Source: Bacteroidales bacterium (lineage in GTDB: Bacteria; Bacteroidota; Bacteroidia; Bacteroidales; UBA3663). From it: a stretch of 47,756 nucleotides of DNA. The position numbers were made by a program, and so were the translations under genes. The notes under the pieces were generated by a model that saw only the letters and a program-made list of their open reading frames with translations, did no database searches and was not told the origin of the DNA. Where the stretch lies: NCBI GenBank assembly GCA_017561935.1, contig JAFZBE010000009.1:1-47756 (forward strand). The letters are read 5' to 3'. Positions 1-9,177 of the stretch are shown piece by piece (position 1 is the first letter of the stretch; each line of letters starts with the position of its first letter).

Positions 1-3000
1 GTCCTTGGGTGTCATGCCGTACATCTCCTTGAAGAGGGCGGAGAAGTTGTCGGGTGAGGCGAAGCCTACCTTGTAGGCGACTTCGGCGATGGACATCTTC
101 TTCTGGGAAAGGAGCTCGGCGGCCTTGATGAGGCGTATGTTGCGAATGTAGTTGCGTGGTGACTGATTGGTGAGTTCCTTGAGCTTGCGGTAGAGGTGGA
201 CACGGCTGAGACCTACCTCCTCGGCTACCTTTTCGCCTGTGAGCGACGGGTCGCTGAGGCGATCGTTGATGACCTTGAGCACGCGTTGCAACAGACGCTC
301 GTCGGGTGAGAGCAGTTCGGGTGTATCGACCTTATGGGCAGGGTTCTGCGTGCCGCTGAAGGTGCTGCGCAGACGACGCTGCTGTTCGAGGAGGTTCTGA
401 ACTGTCTTGAGGAGGATCTCGACGTTGAACGGCTTCGAGATGAAAGCGTTGGCTCCCACTTCGAGACTGGCCAGACGATCTTCGTCGCTGCTCTTGGCGG
501 TGACGAGGATGATGGGGAGGAAGTTGAGCTGGACGTTGCTGCGGATGCGCATGCTGAGCTGTATGCCATCTATCTCGGGCATCATGAGATCGGTGACGAC
601 AAGCGAGAATGCATCTGGCTGGGCCAGCAGGATGTCGAGAGCCTCACGACCATTGGCGCAGGCGGTGACGCGGTAGCGTGTGCCGAGTTCCTGTTCGAGG
701 TAGGAACGTACCTCGTGGTCATCATCAACGACAAGGACACGTGGGCCGTGCGCATTATCGACCTTGGTGGCATCGGTCTCCTGGCTCTCGTAAAGCGAGT
801 CGTGAAGGATGGTGGCGGGGGTGATGACCGAGGGCAAGGTGGCTTCGGCTGCATCGTCAATCGTGGAGACAAGTTTCTCGGCACGTGTGTAAGCATTCTC
901 GTCGGTAGGCAGCTTCACCGTGAAACGTGTACCCTTGCCGGTGGGATTGTCGTCCACTTCGATATCGCCATGATGGAGACGCACAAGGGCATGCACGAGG
1001 TTGAGGCCAATGCCCGTGCCCATCGAAGAGGTGCCCGATTGGTGTACCTGGTAGAAACGGTTGAAGATCTGCTTGCGTTCGGCAGGTGCAATACCGATGC
1101 CCGTGTCGGTGACCGTGATGTTGAGCATGTCGTTTACAATCTGTGAGCAGACGTCGATACTGCCACCCTTGGGGGTGAACTTGACGGCATTGGTAAGCAG
1201 ATTGAGTATGATCTTGGTGAGTGCCTCTTCGTCGATCCATAGCTGGGTGGACGAGGGGATGGTATTGTTGAAGGACAGCTTGATGTCGCGTGCTTCGGTG
1301 AGGTCGAGCACCGAGTTGCAGAGATTCTGCAAAAGGGGCACGGGCGATTGGAGATGGCACTGGAGCTTCATCTGCGACTTGTCGATCTTGCGCAGGTCCA
1401 TCAGTTCGTTGACGAGGGCGAGCACACGGTTGGCATTTCGGTTGATGAGCTCGAAGGCCTGCTGGTCTTCGGGCGGGTTATTGCGCTTCAAGAGTTTCTG
1501 GAGGGGACTGACGACCAAAGTCATGGGGGTGCGGAACTCATGGGCGATGTTCATGAAGAACTGCAGTTTGGCCTCGTTGATGGCCGTCTCGCGCTCCTTT
1601 TCAGCCTTGAGCCGACGTTCCACGCGCTGGCGGCTGAGGAGCTGATAGATGAGCCAGATGATAGCTGCAAGAATGGCAAGCCAAAGGATGGAGGCCCACC
1701 AGGAGCGGTACCAGGGGCGCTCGATGAAGATGTTGATGGCCTGGACTTCAGAGGTGAGTCCTTCCTGATCGGTCTGGAAACGGAAAATGTGCTTGCCTGA
1801 AGAGAGACGACTGAAAGATACGAGATTCATGGCAGGTGGCATTGTCTGCCAAGAGTCGTTGTCCATCGAGTAACGGTAAACGACGCTGCGCGTCATCAGG
1901 ATGGGACGGGTGGCCAGTTCGATGGTGAACGAATTGTCCTGGTTGCTGATCTTATAGATGCCGTTCTTGTCGGGAAGGATGTTGTTCTGGGAAGCAGTGA
2001 GGCGGACAACACGGGGTGTGCAGTTCTGCGTCTGGTGGGTTATATCGCGTGGATTGAACCAGGAGAGGCCCATGGTGCCACCGAACCAGAGTGTGCCGTC
2101 GTCGTCACGCATCGACGCATTCTTGTAGAACTCGCCGCTCTGAAGGCCGTCCTGGACGGTGTAGATGCTGAACGACTTCTGCTGCATGTTGAACTTGGCG
2201 AGACTGGTGCCGCTGCTGACCCACAGGTTGCCTTCGCCGTCGGTTTGAGATGCAAAGACGTTATTGTTCGGGAGGCCTTCCTGTGTGGTGTAGGTCTCGT
2301 AGTTGTGGGTCTGCGTGTTGAACATGATCAGACCAATGTTGGTGCAAAGGCTGATCTCGGTGGCTGAGCAACGCGTGATGCTATAGATGACTGTGGGTTC
2401 GAAGAAATGTTCTATTTCACGGTTGGGGTCGGCCGGATGATAGATGACCAGTCCGTCGTAGGTGCCAAGGTAGAGGGCATCGAGCAAAGGGTCGTAGCAA
2501 AGGGCACCGCTCCAGTCGCCCGACGAGATGGTCTCCTGAGGGACAAAGACACCCTTCTTCTCGTCGTAGCGCAGCAGACCTTGTCCCATGGAAGCTGCCC
2601 ACAGCACGCCGCGCTTGTCTTCGGCAAAGTCATAGACGTTGCTGGTGGAGTTCTTCTCGTTTTCGATGAGCACCTGGCGAAAGACACCTGTCTGGGGGTT
2701 GAAGATACCGCCACCCTGGCGGTAGGAGCCGATCCAGAGGCGGTGGTGTGAATCCTCGTAGATCTTCATGATGGCCGAGGGGATCGACCACGGGTCGGAG
2801 GTGCAGGGGAAGTGATGGCGTATCTGACCTTCGGCATCGAGGCTGAACAGACCTCCATTGTCGGTGCCTACCCAGAGGTAACCCTCGTGGTCGCGAAGGA
2901 GCGAGGTGATGCAGCGGTCGCCCACCGTGTTGTAACGAAGGGACTTGGGACCATAATAATGAAAATCGACAGCGTTGTGGGAGATGACGAAGACTCCCTT

Positions 3001-3975
3001 CTGATAGAGTGCCATCCAGATATCACCATTGCGTGAGACGGCAATGGAGTGTACCTTTTGGGTGCGGGAGTCAATTTGTGCATCGTCGAATTCACAGGGT
3101 GTCATGATGCCGGTCTGGCAGTCGTAGATGAATATGCCTTCGCCGTCGGTGCAGACATACATCTGTTGTGTGCCCGTGATGGCGCGCAATTCGCGCACGG
3201 TATAGGTGTCGGAAGGTTTGGAAACCTCCTCGAAATCGTTCGACCCAGCTTCGAAGCGGTAAAGGCCACGCTGTTCTCCACCGGCATAGATCTTGCCGTC
3301 GGGGCCCAGGCCCAGGCTGGTAAAGCCTTTGACGTCGTCGCTGATGGTGAAGAGTTTGACGTTGCCCTGGTTGTCGAGTCGATACATGCCGGCATCGAAC
3401 TTGATGACCCAAATGTTGCCTGCATAGTCTTCACAACAGCGATAGCTCATGGTGGCATGGGGCGTGAGCGGATTGGTCATGGCATGGGGCTGCCCTTCGT
3501 CGTCGATATGGATGGTGAAGGTAATGTTGCCGGTGGCCATGAAGTCGCCATTTGACAACTTGCAAAGGTCGCTGATATTGCCCGAGCCAATATGTTGGGC
3601 TGAATCGAGAATCAGGGTGGTGAAGTCGTCGGTTTCGGGACGATACATCTGCACACCCGACAATGTGCCGACCAGGACTCGTCCTTCGTCGTCGGTACAA
3701 AGGGTGCGAACGAAGTCGTTCTGCAGGGAGTTGGGATTGGAGGGGTCGTGGCGGTAGGTGATGAACTGCGACCCGTCGAAACGGCAGAGGCCGTCTTCGG
3801 TAGCTATCCAGATGGCCTCGTCGGCACCCTCCTTGATCTCGTTGATCAGACTGTTGGACAGATTGTCGTCGGTCGTGAAGAGCAGATTGAGGTTTGCCCA
3901 TGACGGCGAAGTCATGGCGCAAATGAGTGAGAGGGTGCTTAATAACCGATGCTTCAGATGTGTTAAGCGTGGCAT
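1..3975 (-). CDS. Hybrid two-component system sensor/regulator (HTCS), C-terminus cut by window edge
   Basis: One-protein two-component system expected to sense xylo-oligosaccharides in the periplasm and activate the divergent xylan operon. The 1325 visible codons begin at the ATG at 3975 with a signal peptide (residues 1-27, ending SWA). Then come a periplasmic Reg_prop-type beta-propeller (about 28-655), a Y_Y_Y domain (about 660-752) and one membrane helix (about 757-780). The cytoplasmic part has a histidine kinase core (H-box NIAHEFRTPMT, His812; ATPase with NAVKFTP and GTGIGL), a receiver domain (VLVVDDDHEV; phospho-acceptor Asp1129 in TDLMMPE; ISKPF lysine) and an AraC-type helix-turn-helix from about 1225. 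The frame is still open at base 1 in the last AraC helix region (FSALFKEMYGMTPKD), so probably only a few residues are missing. The role in xylan sensing is inferred from position. Confidence 0.95.
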   Translation of the reverse strand, partial: MPRLTHLKHRLLSTLSLICAMTSPSWANLNLLFTTDDNLSNSLINEIKEGADEAIWIATEDGLCRFDGSQFITYRHDPSNPNSLQNDFVRTLCTDDEGRVLVGTLSGVQMYRPETDDFTTLILDSAQHIGSGNISDLCKLSNGDFMATGNITFTIHIDDEGQPHAMTNPLTPHATMSYRCCEDYAGNIWVIKFDAGMYRLDNQGNVKLFTISDDVKGFTSLGLGPDGKIYAGGEQRGLYRFEAGSNDFEEVSKPSDTYTVRELRAITGTQQMYVCTDGEGIFIYDCQTGIMTPCEFDDAQIDSRTQKVHSIAVSRNGDIWMALYQKGVFVISHNAVDFHYYGPKSLRYNTVGDRCITSLLRDHEGYLWVGTDNGGLFSLDAEGQIRHHFPCTSDPWSIPSAIMKIYEDSHHRLWIGSYRQGGGIFNPQTGVFRQVLIENEKNSTSNVYDFAEDKRGVLWAASMGQGLLRYDEKKGVFVPQETISSGDWSGALCYDPLLDALYLGTYDGLVIYHPADPNREIEHFFEPTVIYSITRCSATEISLCTNIGLIMFNTQTHNYETYTTQEGLPNNNVFASQTDGEGNLWVSSGTSLAKFNMQQKSFSIYTVQDGLQSGEFYKNASMRDDDGTLWFGGTMGLSWFNPRDITHQTQNCTPRVVRLTASQNNILPDKNGIYKISNQDNSFTIELATRPILMTRSVVYRYSMDNDSWQTMPPAMNLVSFSRLSSGKHIFRFQTDQEGLTSEVQAINIFIERPWYRSWWASILWLAILAAIIWLIYQLLSRQRVERRLKAEKERETAINEAKLQFFMNIAHEFRTPMTLVVSPLQKLLKRNNPPEDQQAFELINRNANRVLALVNELMDLRKIDKSQMKLQCHLQSPVPLLQNLCNSVLDLTEARDIKLSFNNTIPSSTQLWIDEEALTKIILNLLTNAVKFTPKGGSIDVCSQIVNDMLNITVTDTGIGIAPAERKQIFNRFYQVHQSGTSSMGTGIGLNLVHALVRLHHGDIEVDDNPTGKGTRFTVKLPTDENAYTRAEKLVSTIDDAAEATLPSVITPATILHDSLYESQETDATKVDNAHGPRVLVVDDDHEVRSYLEQELGTRYRVTACANGREALDILLAQPDAFSLVVTDLMMPEIDGIQLSMRIRSNVQLNFLPIILVTAKSSDEDRLASLEVGANAFISKPFNVEILLKTVQNLLEQQRRLRSTFSGTQNPAHKVDTPELLSPDERLLQRVLKVINDRLSDPSLTGEKVAEEVGLSRVHLYRKLKELTNQSPRNYIRNIRLIKAAELLSQKKMSIAEVAYKVGFASPDNFSALFKEMYGMTPKD

Positions 3976-4003
3976 CTTGTGTGTTAACTTGATTTAAACG
4001 CGG

Positions 4004-4036
4004 CAAAGATATGGATTTTTTTGTGAAAATTCCAAA
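4004..4036 (-). promoter_or_regulatory. Bacteroidetes promoter for the HTCS gene
   Basis: On the minus strand the -7 element TATCTTTG lies at 4011-4004 and a -33 TTTG at 4036-4033, with a 21-bp spacer, matching the TTTG-N19-21-TAnnTTTG consensus. It sits about 30 bp before the HTCS start codon. Confidence 0.75.
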
Positions 4037-4039
4037 AAA

Positions 4040-4061
4040 AATGTTACAAAAATGTTGTAAA
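4040..4061. repeat. Tandem 11-bp direct repeat in the divergent regulatory region
   Basis: Two adjacent copies, AATGTTACAAA (4040-4050) and AATGTTGTAAA (4051-4061), differ only at the central two bases. They lie between the two divergent promoters. One copy per helical turn is compatible with binding on one DNA face, but no binding protein can be assigned from sequence. Confidence 0.55.
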
Positions 4062-4088
4062 TGGTATCATTTAACCTATTTTATGCGT

Positions 4089-4110
4089 GTGTAACATGTG
4101 TGGGTGTCAC
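4089..4110. promoter_or_regulatory. Possible HTCS half-sites upstream of the xylan operon promoter
   Basis: GTGTAAC (4089-4095) and GTGTCAC (4104-4110) repeat at a 15-bp interval and end 13 bp before the -33 element of the operon promoter, where an AraC-type activator would be expected. The sequence match is visible; the assignment to the HTCS is inference. Confidence 0.35.
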
Positions 4111-4123
4111 TGATAAGGTTTTT

Positions 4124-4155
4124 TTTGGCCATTTCGCGCGAAATATATACCTTTG
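4124..4155 (+). promoter_or_regulatory. Promoter of the xylan utilisation operon
   Basis: A -33 TTTG (4124-4127) and -7 TACCTTTG (4148-4155) with a 20-bp spacer fit the Bacteroidetes consensus. The start codon of the GH43 gene follows 36 bp later. No other consensus promoter was seen up to 27851, so this is probably the main promoter for the whole xus block. Confidence 0.8.
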
Positions 4156-4190
4156 CGCCATTAAAATCGCGAAAACTACACACAATTTGT

Positions 4191-5918
4191 ATGAAAAGTC
4201 AACGGAAACGTATGAGCATGGCAGCCGCAGCTGCTGTCATGGCGTTGCTATGGCTGGTGGCCAGTTGCACCGCCCCCAAGGATCCGATGCCTACGGAGCC
4301 TACGGGTGAGGCGATGTTTGACTGCTTGAGCTATGTCGGAAATGACAGCTACTATGCCGAGCATCCTCTGGTTGGAGAAGCGGATTTTTACAATCCCCTC
4401 CTTCCTGGATTCTTCTCTGATCCTGCCATCTGTTCGAATGGCAAGGGAGACTATTACCTGGTCACTTCGACCTTCACCTACTTCCCTGGTGTGCCCATCT
4501 TCCACAGCCGCGACCTGGTGAACTGGCGTCAGATCGGACACGTGCTGAGCCGCGAGTCTCAGCTGGTGAACATGGTCGGACAGCATGTAAGCGGCGGCAT
4601 CTTTGCCCCAGGTCTGAGCTACAACCCGAAGACGGGTACCTACTACATGATCACCACCAATGTGGGTGCCGGCAATTTCTATGTGAAGACACAGGACCCT
4701 GCCGGTGAATGGAGCGATCCCATCTATGTGCATTCGGTGCGCGGCATCGACCCCTCGATCTTCATCGACGACGACGGCAAGGCATACGTGGTGAACAACG
4801 ACGATGCGCCGAACGACAAACCCGAGTACCCGGGACATCGTACGGTGCGTCTGCAGGAGCTGGACCTGGCCACCGACCAGATGGTGGGCGAGCGTCGCAT
4901 CCTCATCAACAAGGGCTGCCGACCGGAAGAGAAGCCCATCTGGTGTGAGGGTCCGCATATCTACAAGATCAACAACTACTATTACCTGATGACTGCCGAG
5001 GGTGGTACTGGCGACTGGCATTCGGAGGTCATCTATCGTTCGAAATCCGTTTGGGGACCCTATGAGCCTTTCAAAGGTAATCCAATCCTGACGCAGCGTA
5101 CGCTCGACAACAACCGTCCCGATCCGATCACCTGTGCAGGTCATGCCGACCTGGTGCAGGCACAGGAGGGTGACTGGTGGGCCGTCTTCCTGGCTTGTCG
5201 TCCTGTGAAGGACAATTTCGAGAATCTGGGTCGCGAGACGTTCATGCTGCCTGTGACTTGGACCGACGACGGCTGGCCCATCATCTGTACCAACAACAAC
5301 ATCGTGAGCCGCATTGTGCGTCGTGATGGAGCCAAGCCCGAGCATCGCGAAGGTGGTGACAATTGGGTTGGCAATGGAAACTTCGGCTTGCAGTTTGACT
5401 TCGATGCCGAGCAGTTGCCCATGCAGTTCGTGACACTGCGAACCAGCGGCACCGACAAGTATTCGCTCACCAAGCGTACAGGTTGGCTGACCTTGAAGGA
5501 GGACAGCGTCGATCTGGGCGACAAGGATACGCCGAGCGCCGTCTTCATCCGTCCGCAGCATCACCGATATACTTGCCAGACACGCATGCAGTATGTGGCA
5601 GGCAGTGAGACCAATCAGGCGGGTCTGGTGCTCTTCAAGGACGAGACCCACTTCCTGAAGCTCTGTGCCACCCAGGGCAAGTTGCTGCTCCAGAAGGTTA
5701 CTCCCGAAGGATGCACGACGGTAGCCGAGCAGGAACTCAAGCAGGGCGAGGTGGATCTGCGCGTCGAGAGCGACGGCCTCCTGTTCAACTTCAGCTACAG
5801 CATCAATCGCGGCAAGGACTGGAAGACGATCGGCGAACCACAACCCGCGGCTTTCCTTTCGACACGTGATGCCGGTGGCTTCACCGGCACGATGATCGGA
5901 CTCTTCGCCAAGAAGTAA
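4191..5918 (+). CDS. GH43 beta-xylosidase / alpha-L-arabinofuranosidase lipoprotein
   Basis: Inverting glycosidase predicted to release xylose or arabinose from xylo-oligosaccharides. The protein has 575 residues from the ATG at 4191; the open frame extends upstream to 4098, but the promoter lies there, so 4191 is preferred. A signal peptide with lipobox LVASC is followed by the five-bladed propeller. The GH43 triad is visible: base Asp77 in FFSDPAI, pKa modulator Asp187 in RGIDPSIF and acid Glu253 in WCEGPHI. A C-terminal beta-sandwich (about residues 385-570) resembles GH43_C2, as in beta-xylosidases. It is the first gene of the operon, 38 bp before xusA with no intervening hairpin. Xylosidase versus arabinofuranosidase cannot be decided here. 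Confidence 0.92.
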   Translation: MKSQRKRMSMAAAAAVMALLWLVASCTAPKDPMPTEPTGEAMFDCLSYVGNDSYYAEHPLVGEADFYNPLLPGFFSDPAICSNGKGDYYLVTSTFTYFPGVPIFHSRDLVNWRQIGHVLSRESQLVNMVGQHVSGGIFAPGLSYNPKTGTYYMITTNVGAGNFYVKTQDPAGEWSDPIYVHSVRGIDPSIFIDDDGKAYVVNNDDAPNDKPEYPGHRTVRLQELDLATDQMVGERRILINKGCRPEEKPIWCEGPHIYKINNYYYLMTAEGGTGDWHSEVIYRSKSVWGPYEPFKGNPILTQRTLDNNRPDPITCAGHADLVQAQEGDWWAVFLACRPVKDNFENLGRETFMLPVTWTDDGWPIICTNNNIVSRIVRRDGAKPEHREGGDNWVGNGNFGLQFDFDAEQLPMQFVTLRTSGTDKYSLTKRTGWLTLKEDSVDLGDKDTPSAVFIRPQHHRYTCQTRMQYVAGSETNQAGLVLFKDETHFLKLCATQGKLLLQKVTPEGCTTVAEQELKQGEVDLRVESDGLLFNFSYSINRGKDWKTIGEPQPAAFLSTRDAGGFTGTMIGLFAKK

Positions 5919-5956
5919 CACAAAATCACTACATATACATTAATTATTACAAACAA

Positions 5957-8900
5957 ATGAGAAAAGCAATGCACAAGCAACAACGGCTACTGACCGTGCT
6001 GGTCGCCTTGTTGTGCCTATGTGTTACCACAGCATTGGCGCAGACAGGTGGCATAGTAAAGGGCGTGGTCGTGGACGCCACTGGCGAATCCGTCATTGGC
6101 GCATCGGTTGTCCTGAAGTCTGACAAGACACATGGTACAATTACCGACCTTGACGGCAACTTCTCACTAAGGTTGCCAAGTAGGGAATCGACACTGGTGA
6201 TTTCGTACGTAGGTATGATTACCCAGGAGGTCAAAGCAGTGGTTGGCCAGACGCTACGCGTTGTGCTCGAAGAGGACAATGCGCAGCTCGAAGAGGTCAT
6301 CGTGGTAGGCTACGGCCAGCAGAAGAAGGCATCGGTAGTAGGTGCCATTACCCAGACTACGGGTAAGACGCTGGAACGTGCCGCCGGTATCACGAACATC
6401 GGACAGGCCCTCACGGGTAACCTGCCTGGTGTGATCACCAACCAGTCGGACGGTATGCCTGGTGAAGAAGAGCCTCAGATCGTCATCCGTGGCTCCTCAA
6501 CCTGGAACAACTCCGCTCCACTCATCCTTGTCGATGGCGTCGAGCGTCCCATGTCGTCGGTCGATATGGGTTCGGTGGAGAGCATCTCTGTGCTGAAGGA
6601 CGCATCGGCAACCGCCGTTTTTGGTGTTAAGGGTGGTAACGGTGTAATCCTCATCACCACCAAGCGTGGCTTGGAAGGCCGCCCGCAGATCAATGTGAGC
6701 GCCAACGCCATCATGAAGGTGCCCTCGAAGCTCCCCGGCAAGTATGACTCGTATGATGCCCTGATGGCCCGCAACGTGGCTGCCGAGCATGAGTTGAACG
6801 TCAACCCCGATTCCTGGGCTGACATCCATTCGATGGATTTCATCAGCAATTACCGCAACCAGACAACCGTCGAGCAGCGTGAGCGCTACCCGAACGTCGA
6901 TTGGCAGAAGGCCATGTTCAAGGACTACTGTATGTCCTACAACGCTGCCGTCAATGTGAGCGGTGGCACGAAGGACGTGAAGTACTATGCAGCTGTCGAT
7001 TTCGTGAACGAAGGTGACCTTTACAAGACTTACGATTCCGGCCGTGGATATAAGGCCGGTTTCGGATACAATCGTCTGAATGTGCGTTCGAACCTCGACT
7101 TCAAGCTCACCAAGACCACAACCTTTAAGGTAGGTCTCTCAGGCTCTTATGGTGTTTCGGAAGCACCATTCTCTTATGCTCAGTATGCTGACGCCGGTGA
7201 CAGCTGGCAGTTGCAGCAGCGTTGGGCCGGTGCCTATAACATCGCACCCGACGTGTTCCTCCCACAGTATGCCGATGGTTCCTGGGGCTTCTATCCCCTC
7301 GTTTCGAACGTTTCGAACTCCATCGAGGCTGTGACCTTGGGCGGTACCAATAAGGCTACCACCACACGTATTTATACCGACTTTGTATTGGAGCAGGATC
7401 TTTCGTTCATTACCAAGGGTCTCAGTTTCCGTGGCCTCATTTCCTGGGACAACTCGTTCCGTGAGACCAACCGAGGCATCAACGACCTTTATAAGTCGTC
7501 ATCGCGTAACAAGTGGGTTGACCCCGAGACTGGCATGGTTCAGTATAAAAACAACTACGATGCTGCCAACCACTACGATGAGGTAACCACCGTTACTTGG
7601 ACTTATAACAGCGGCAGTGTCTCTGATTGGAGCACCTATCGTAATCTCTATTATCAGTTGCAGCTCAACTGGGCCCGCAAGTTCGGTCGTCATGACCTTA
7701 CCGCAATGGGTGTATTCACTCGTAATGAGGGTGCTACAGGTCCTGCAATTCCGAGTTATCGTGAGGACTGGGTTTTCCGTGTGACCTACAACTTTGCCGA
7801 CCGCTACTTTGCCGAGTACAATGGAGCCTACAACGGCTCGGAGCAGTTCGGTCCAGACAATCGTTTCGGTTTCTTCAATTCGGGAGCCCTCGGTTGGATG
7901 ATTACCAACGAGCCTTGGATGAAGCGTGTTGCTGACATCAAGTTGTTTGATAAGCAGTTCCTCGACATGTTGAAATTCCGTGTTTCATACGGTGAAATCG
8001 GTGATGACCATAGCCGTCAGCGCTTCCTCTACCTTACTCAGTGGCAGTACCTTTCTGGTAACGCAGCCCGCATGGACAACAGTGATGGCAAGAGCAATTA
8101 CAAGTTCTATCGTGAATCTCAGGTAGGCAATCTTGACATCCATTGGGAAGTGGTTCGCAAACTTAATGTCGGTCTTGACTATTCGTTCCTCGGTGGCACG
8201 TTCGCCGGTGCACTCGAATTCTTCCAGGATAAACGTTCTGATATCATCATTTATGGAGGGGATCGTTCGATGCCAGCGTATTTCGGCCAGGATGCTCCTG
8301 CTACCAACCTGGGTAAGGTTACCACCAAGGGTTATGAGCTTGAGCTTCGCGTGAACCATTCTTTCGAAGGTGGGCACCGCTTATGGGGTCAATTCAGCTT
8401 GACACATGCTGCCAATAAGGTTGACTATCGTGAGGATGCCGAGTTGCTGCCAAGCTATCGCAAGCAGGCAGGATATGCCATCGGACAGCAGCGTGCCGTG
8501 CTTAATGGTGATTACCTCAATACACAGGACGAACTCTATGGTTCACCCAAGCACGATTCTGCCGACGGACAGAAGCTCGTGGGTGACTACCAGATCGTCG
8601 ATTTCAATGGTGACGGACAGATCTCGAATGACGATACCGTTCCTTACGCTTTCACCAGCATTCCGCAGAATACCTACAATGCCACCATCGGTTATGAGTG
8701 GAAGGGCTTCTCCTGCTTCGTTCAGTTCTATGGCGTTAGCAACGTGACCCGTGACGTGAACCTCACTTCGTTCGGCAGCAAGTTGAATACAGTATATGAC
8801 CAGGGTACCTGGTGGAGCCAGGAGGGTAAAAACGCTGATGTCGTTACTCCTCGTCTGAACACTTCACCCACCTATTATTATGGCACTCAGATGTTGTATG

Positions 8901-9133
8901 ATGGTTCATACGTCCGTCTGAAGAATGTCGAGGTGGCATACACCTGGAGCAACAAGACCTGGATCAGGAACCTTGGACTCTCAAGCTTGAAACTCTTCGT
9001 CAGCGGCAACAACCTCTGGATGTACACCAACATGCCAGACGACCGCGAGACCAACGGCTCGTTCTACAGCGGCGGTGGCGGTGCTTATCCTACCGTGAAG
9101 CGTATCAACTTCGGTCTGAAGTTCAGTCTCTAA
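5957..9133 (+). CDS. xusA: SusC-like TonB-dependent xylo-oligosaccharide transporter (first pair)
   Basis: Outer-membrane beta-barrel that imports xylo-oligosaccharides with energy from TonB. The protein has 1058 residues: signal peptide ending ALAQ, then a CarboxypepD_reg-like beta-sandwich (about 33-115, with ITDLDGNFSL), the SusC signature EEVIVVGYGQQKKASVVG opening the plug domain, further plug motifs (LILVDGVERP, ATAVFGVKGGNGVILITT), and a barrel ending in the aromatic-type C-terminus FGLKFSL. An alternative ATG at 5969 would shorten the leader by four residues. It is followed 44 bp later by its SusD partner. The xusA name rests on family and on the gene order xusA-xusB-xusC-xusD-xusE-xyn10C known from Prevotella bryantii; substrate specificity is inferred. 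Confidence 0.95.
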   Translation: MRKAMHKQQRLLTVLVALLCLCVTTALAQTGGIVKGVVVDATGESVIGASVVLKSDKTHGTITDLDGNFSLRLPSRESTLVISYVGMITQEVKAVVGQTLRVVLEEDNAQLEEVIVVGYGQQKKASVVGAITQTTGKTLERAAGITNIGQALTGNLPGVITNQSDGMPGEEEPQIVIRGSSTWNNSAPLILVDGVERPMSSVDMGSVESISVLKDASATAVFGVKGGNGVILITTKRGLEGRPQINVSANAIMKVPSKLPGKYDSYDALMARNVAAEHELNVNPDSWADIHSMDFISNYRNQTTVEQRERYPNVDWQKAMFKDYCMSYNAAVNVSGGTKDVKYYAAVDFVNEGDLYKTYDSGRGYKAGFGYNRLNVRSNLDFKLTKTTTFKVGLSGSYGVSEAPFSYAQYADAGDSWQLQQRWAGAYNIAPDVFLPQYADGSWGFYPLVSNVSNSIEAVTLGGTNKATTTRIYTDFVLEQDLSFITKGLSFRGLISWDNSFRETNRGINDLYKSSSRNKWVDPETGMVQYKNNYDAANHYDEVTTVTWTYNSGSVSDWSTYRNLYYQLQLNWARKFGRHDLTAMGVFTRNEGATGPAIPSYREDWVFRVTYNFADRYFAEYNGAYNGSEQFGPDNRFGFFNSGALGWMITNEPWMKRVADIKLFDKQFLDMLKFRVSYGEIGDDHSRQRFLYLTQWQYLSGNAARMDNSDGKSNYKFYRESQVGNLDIHWEVVRKLNVGLDYSFLGGTFAGALEFFQDKRSDIIIYGGDRSMPAYFGQDAPATNLGKVTTKGYELELRVNHSFEGGHRLWGQFSLTHAANKVDYREDAELLPSYRKQAGYAIGQQRAVLNGDYLNTQDELYGSPKHDSADGQKLVGDYQIVDFNGDGQISNDDTVPYAFTSIPQNTYNATIGYEWKGFSCFVQFYGVSNVTRDVNLTSFGSKLNTVYDQGTWWSQEGKNADVVTPRLNTSPTYYYGTQMLYDGSYVRLKNVEVAYTWSNKTWIRNLGLSSLKLFVSGNNLWMYTNMPDDRETNGSFYSGGGGAYPTVKRINFGLKFSL

Positions 9134-9177
9134 TCCTTGACATTACGAATTGAAACTCTTAATGACGATTCATCAAT

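Noticed and set aside
334..1146. 270-codon plus-strand frame over the HTCS gene
   Set aside because: It mirrors the kinase and receiver domains on the minus strand, which are clearly real.
4248..5921. 557-codon open frame antisense to GH43
   Set aside because: The plus strand codes a complete GH43 with its catalytic triad. The antisense frame has no signal, domain or promoter and arises from codon bias.
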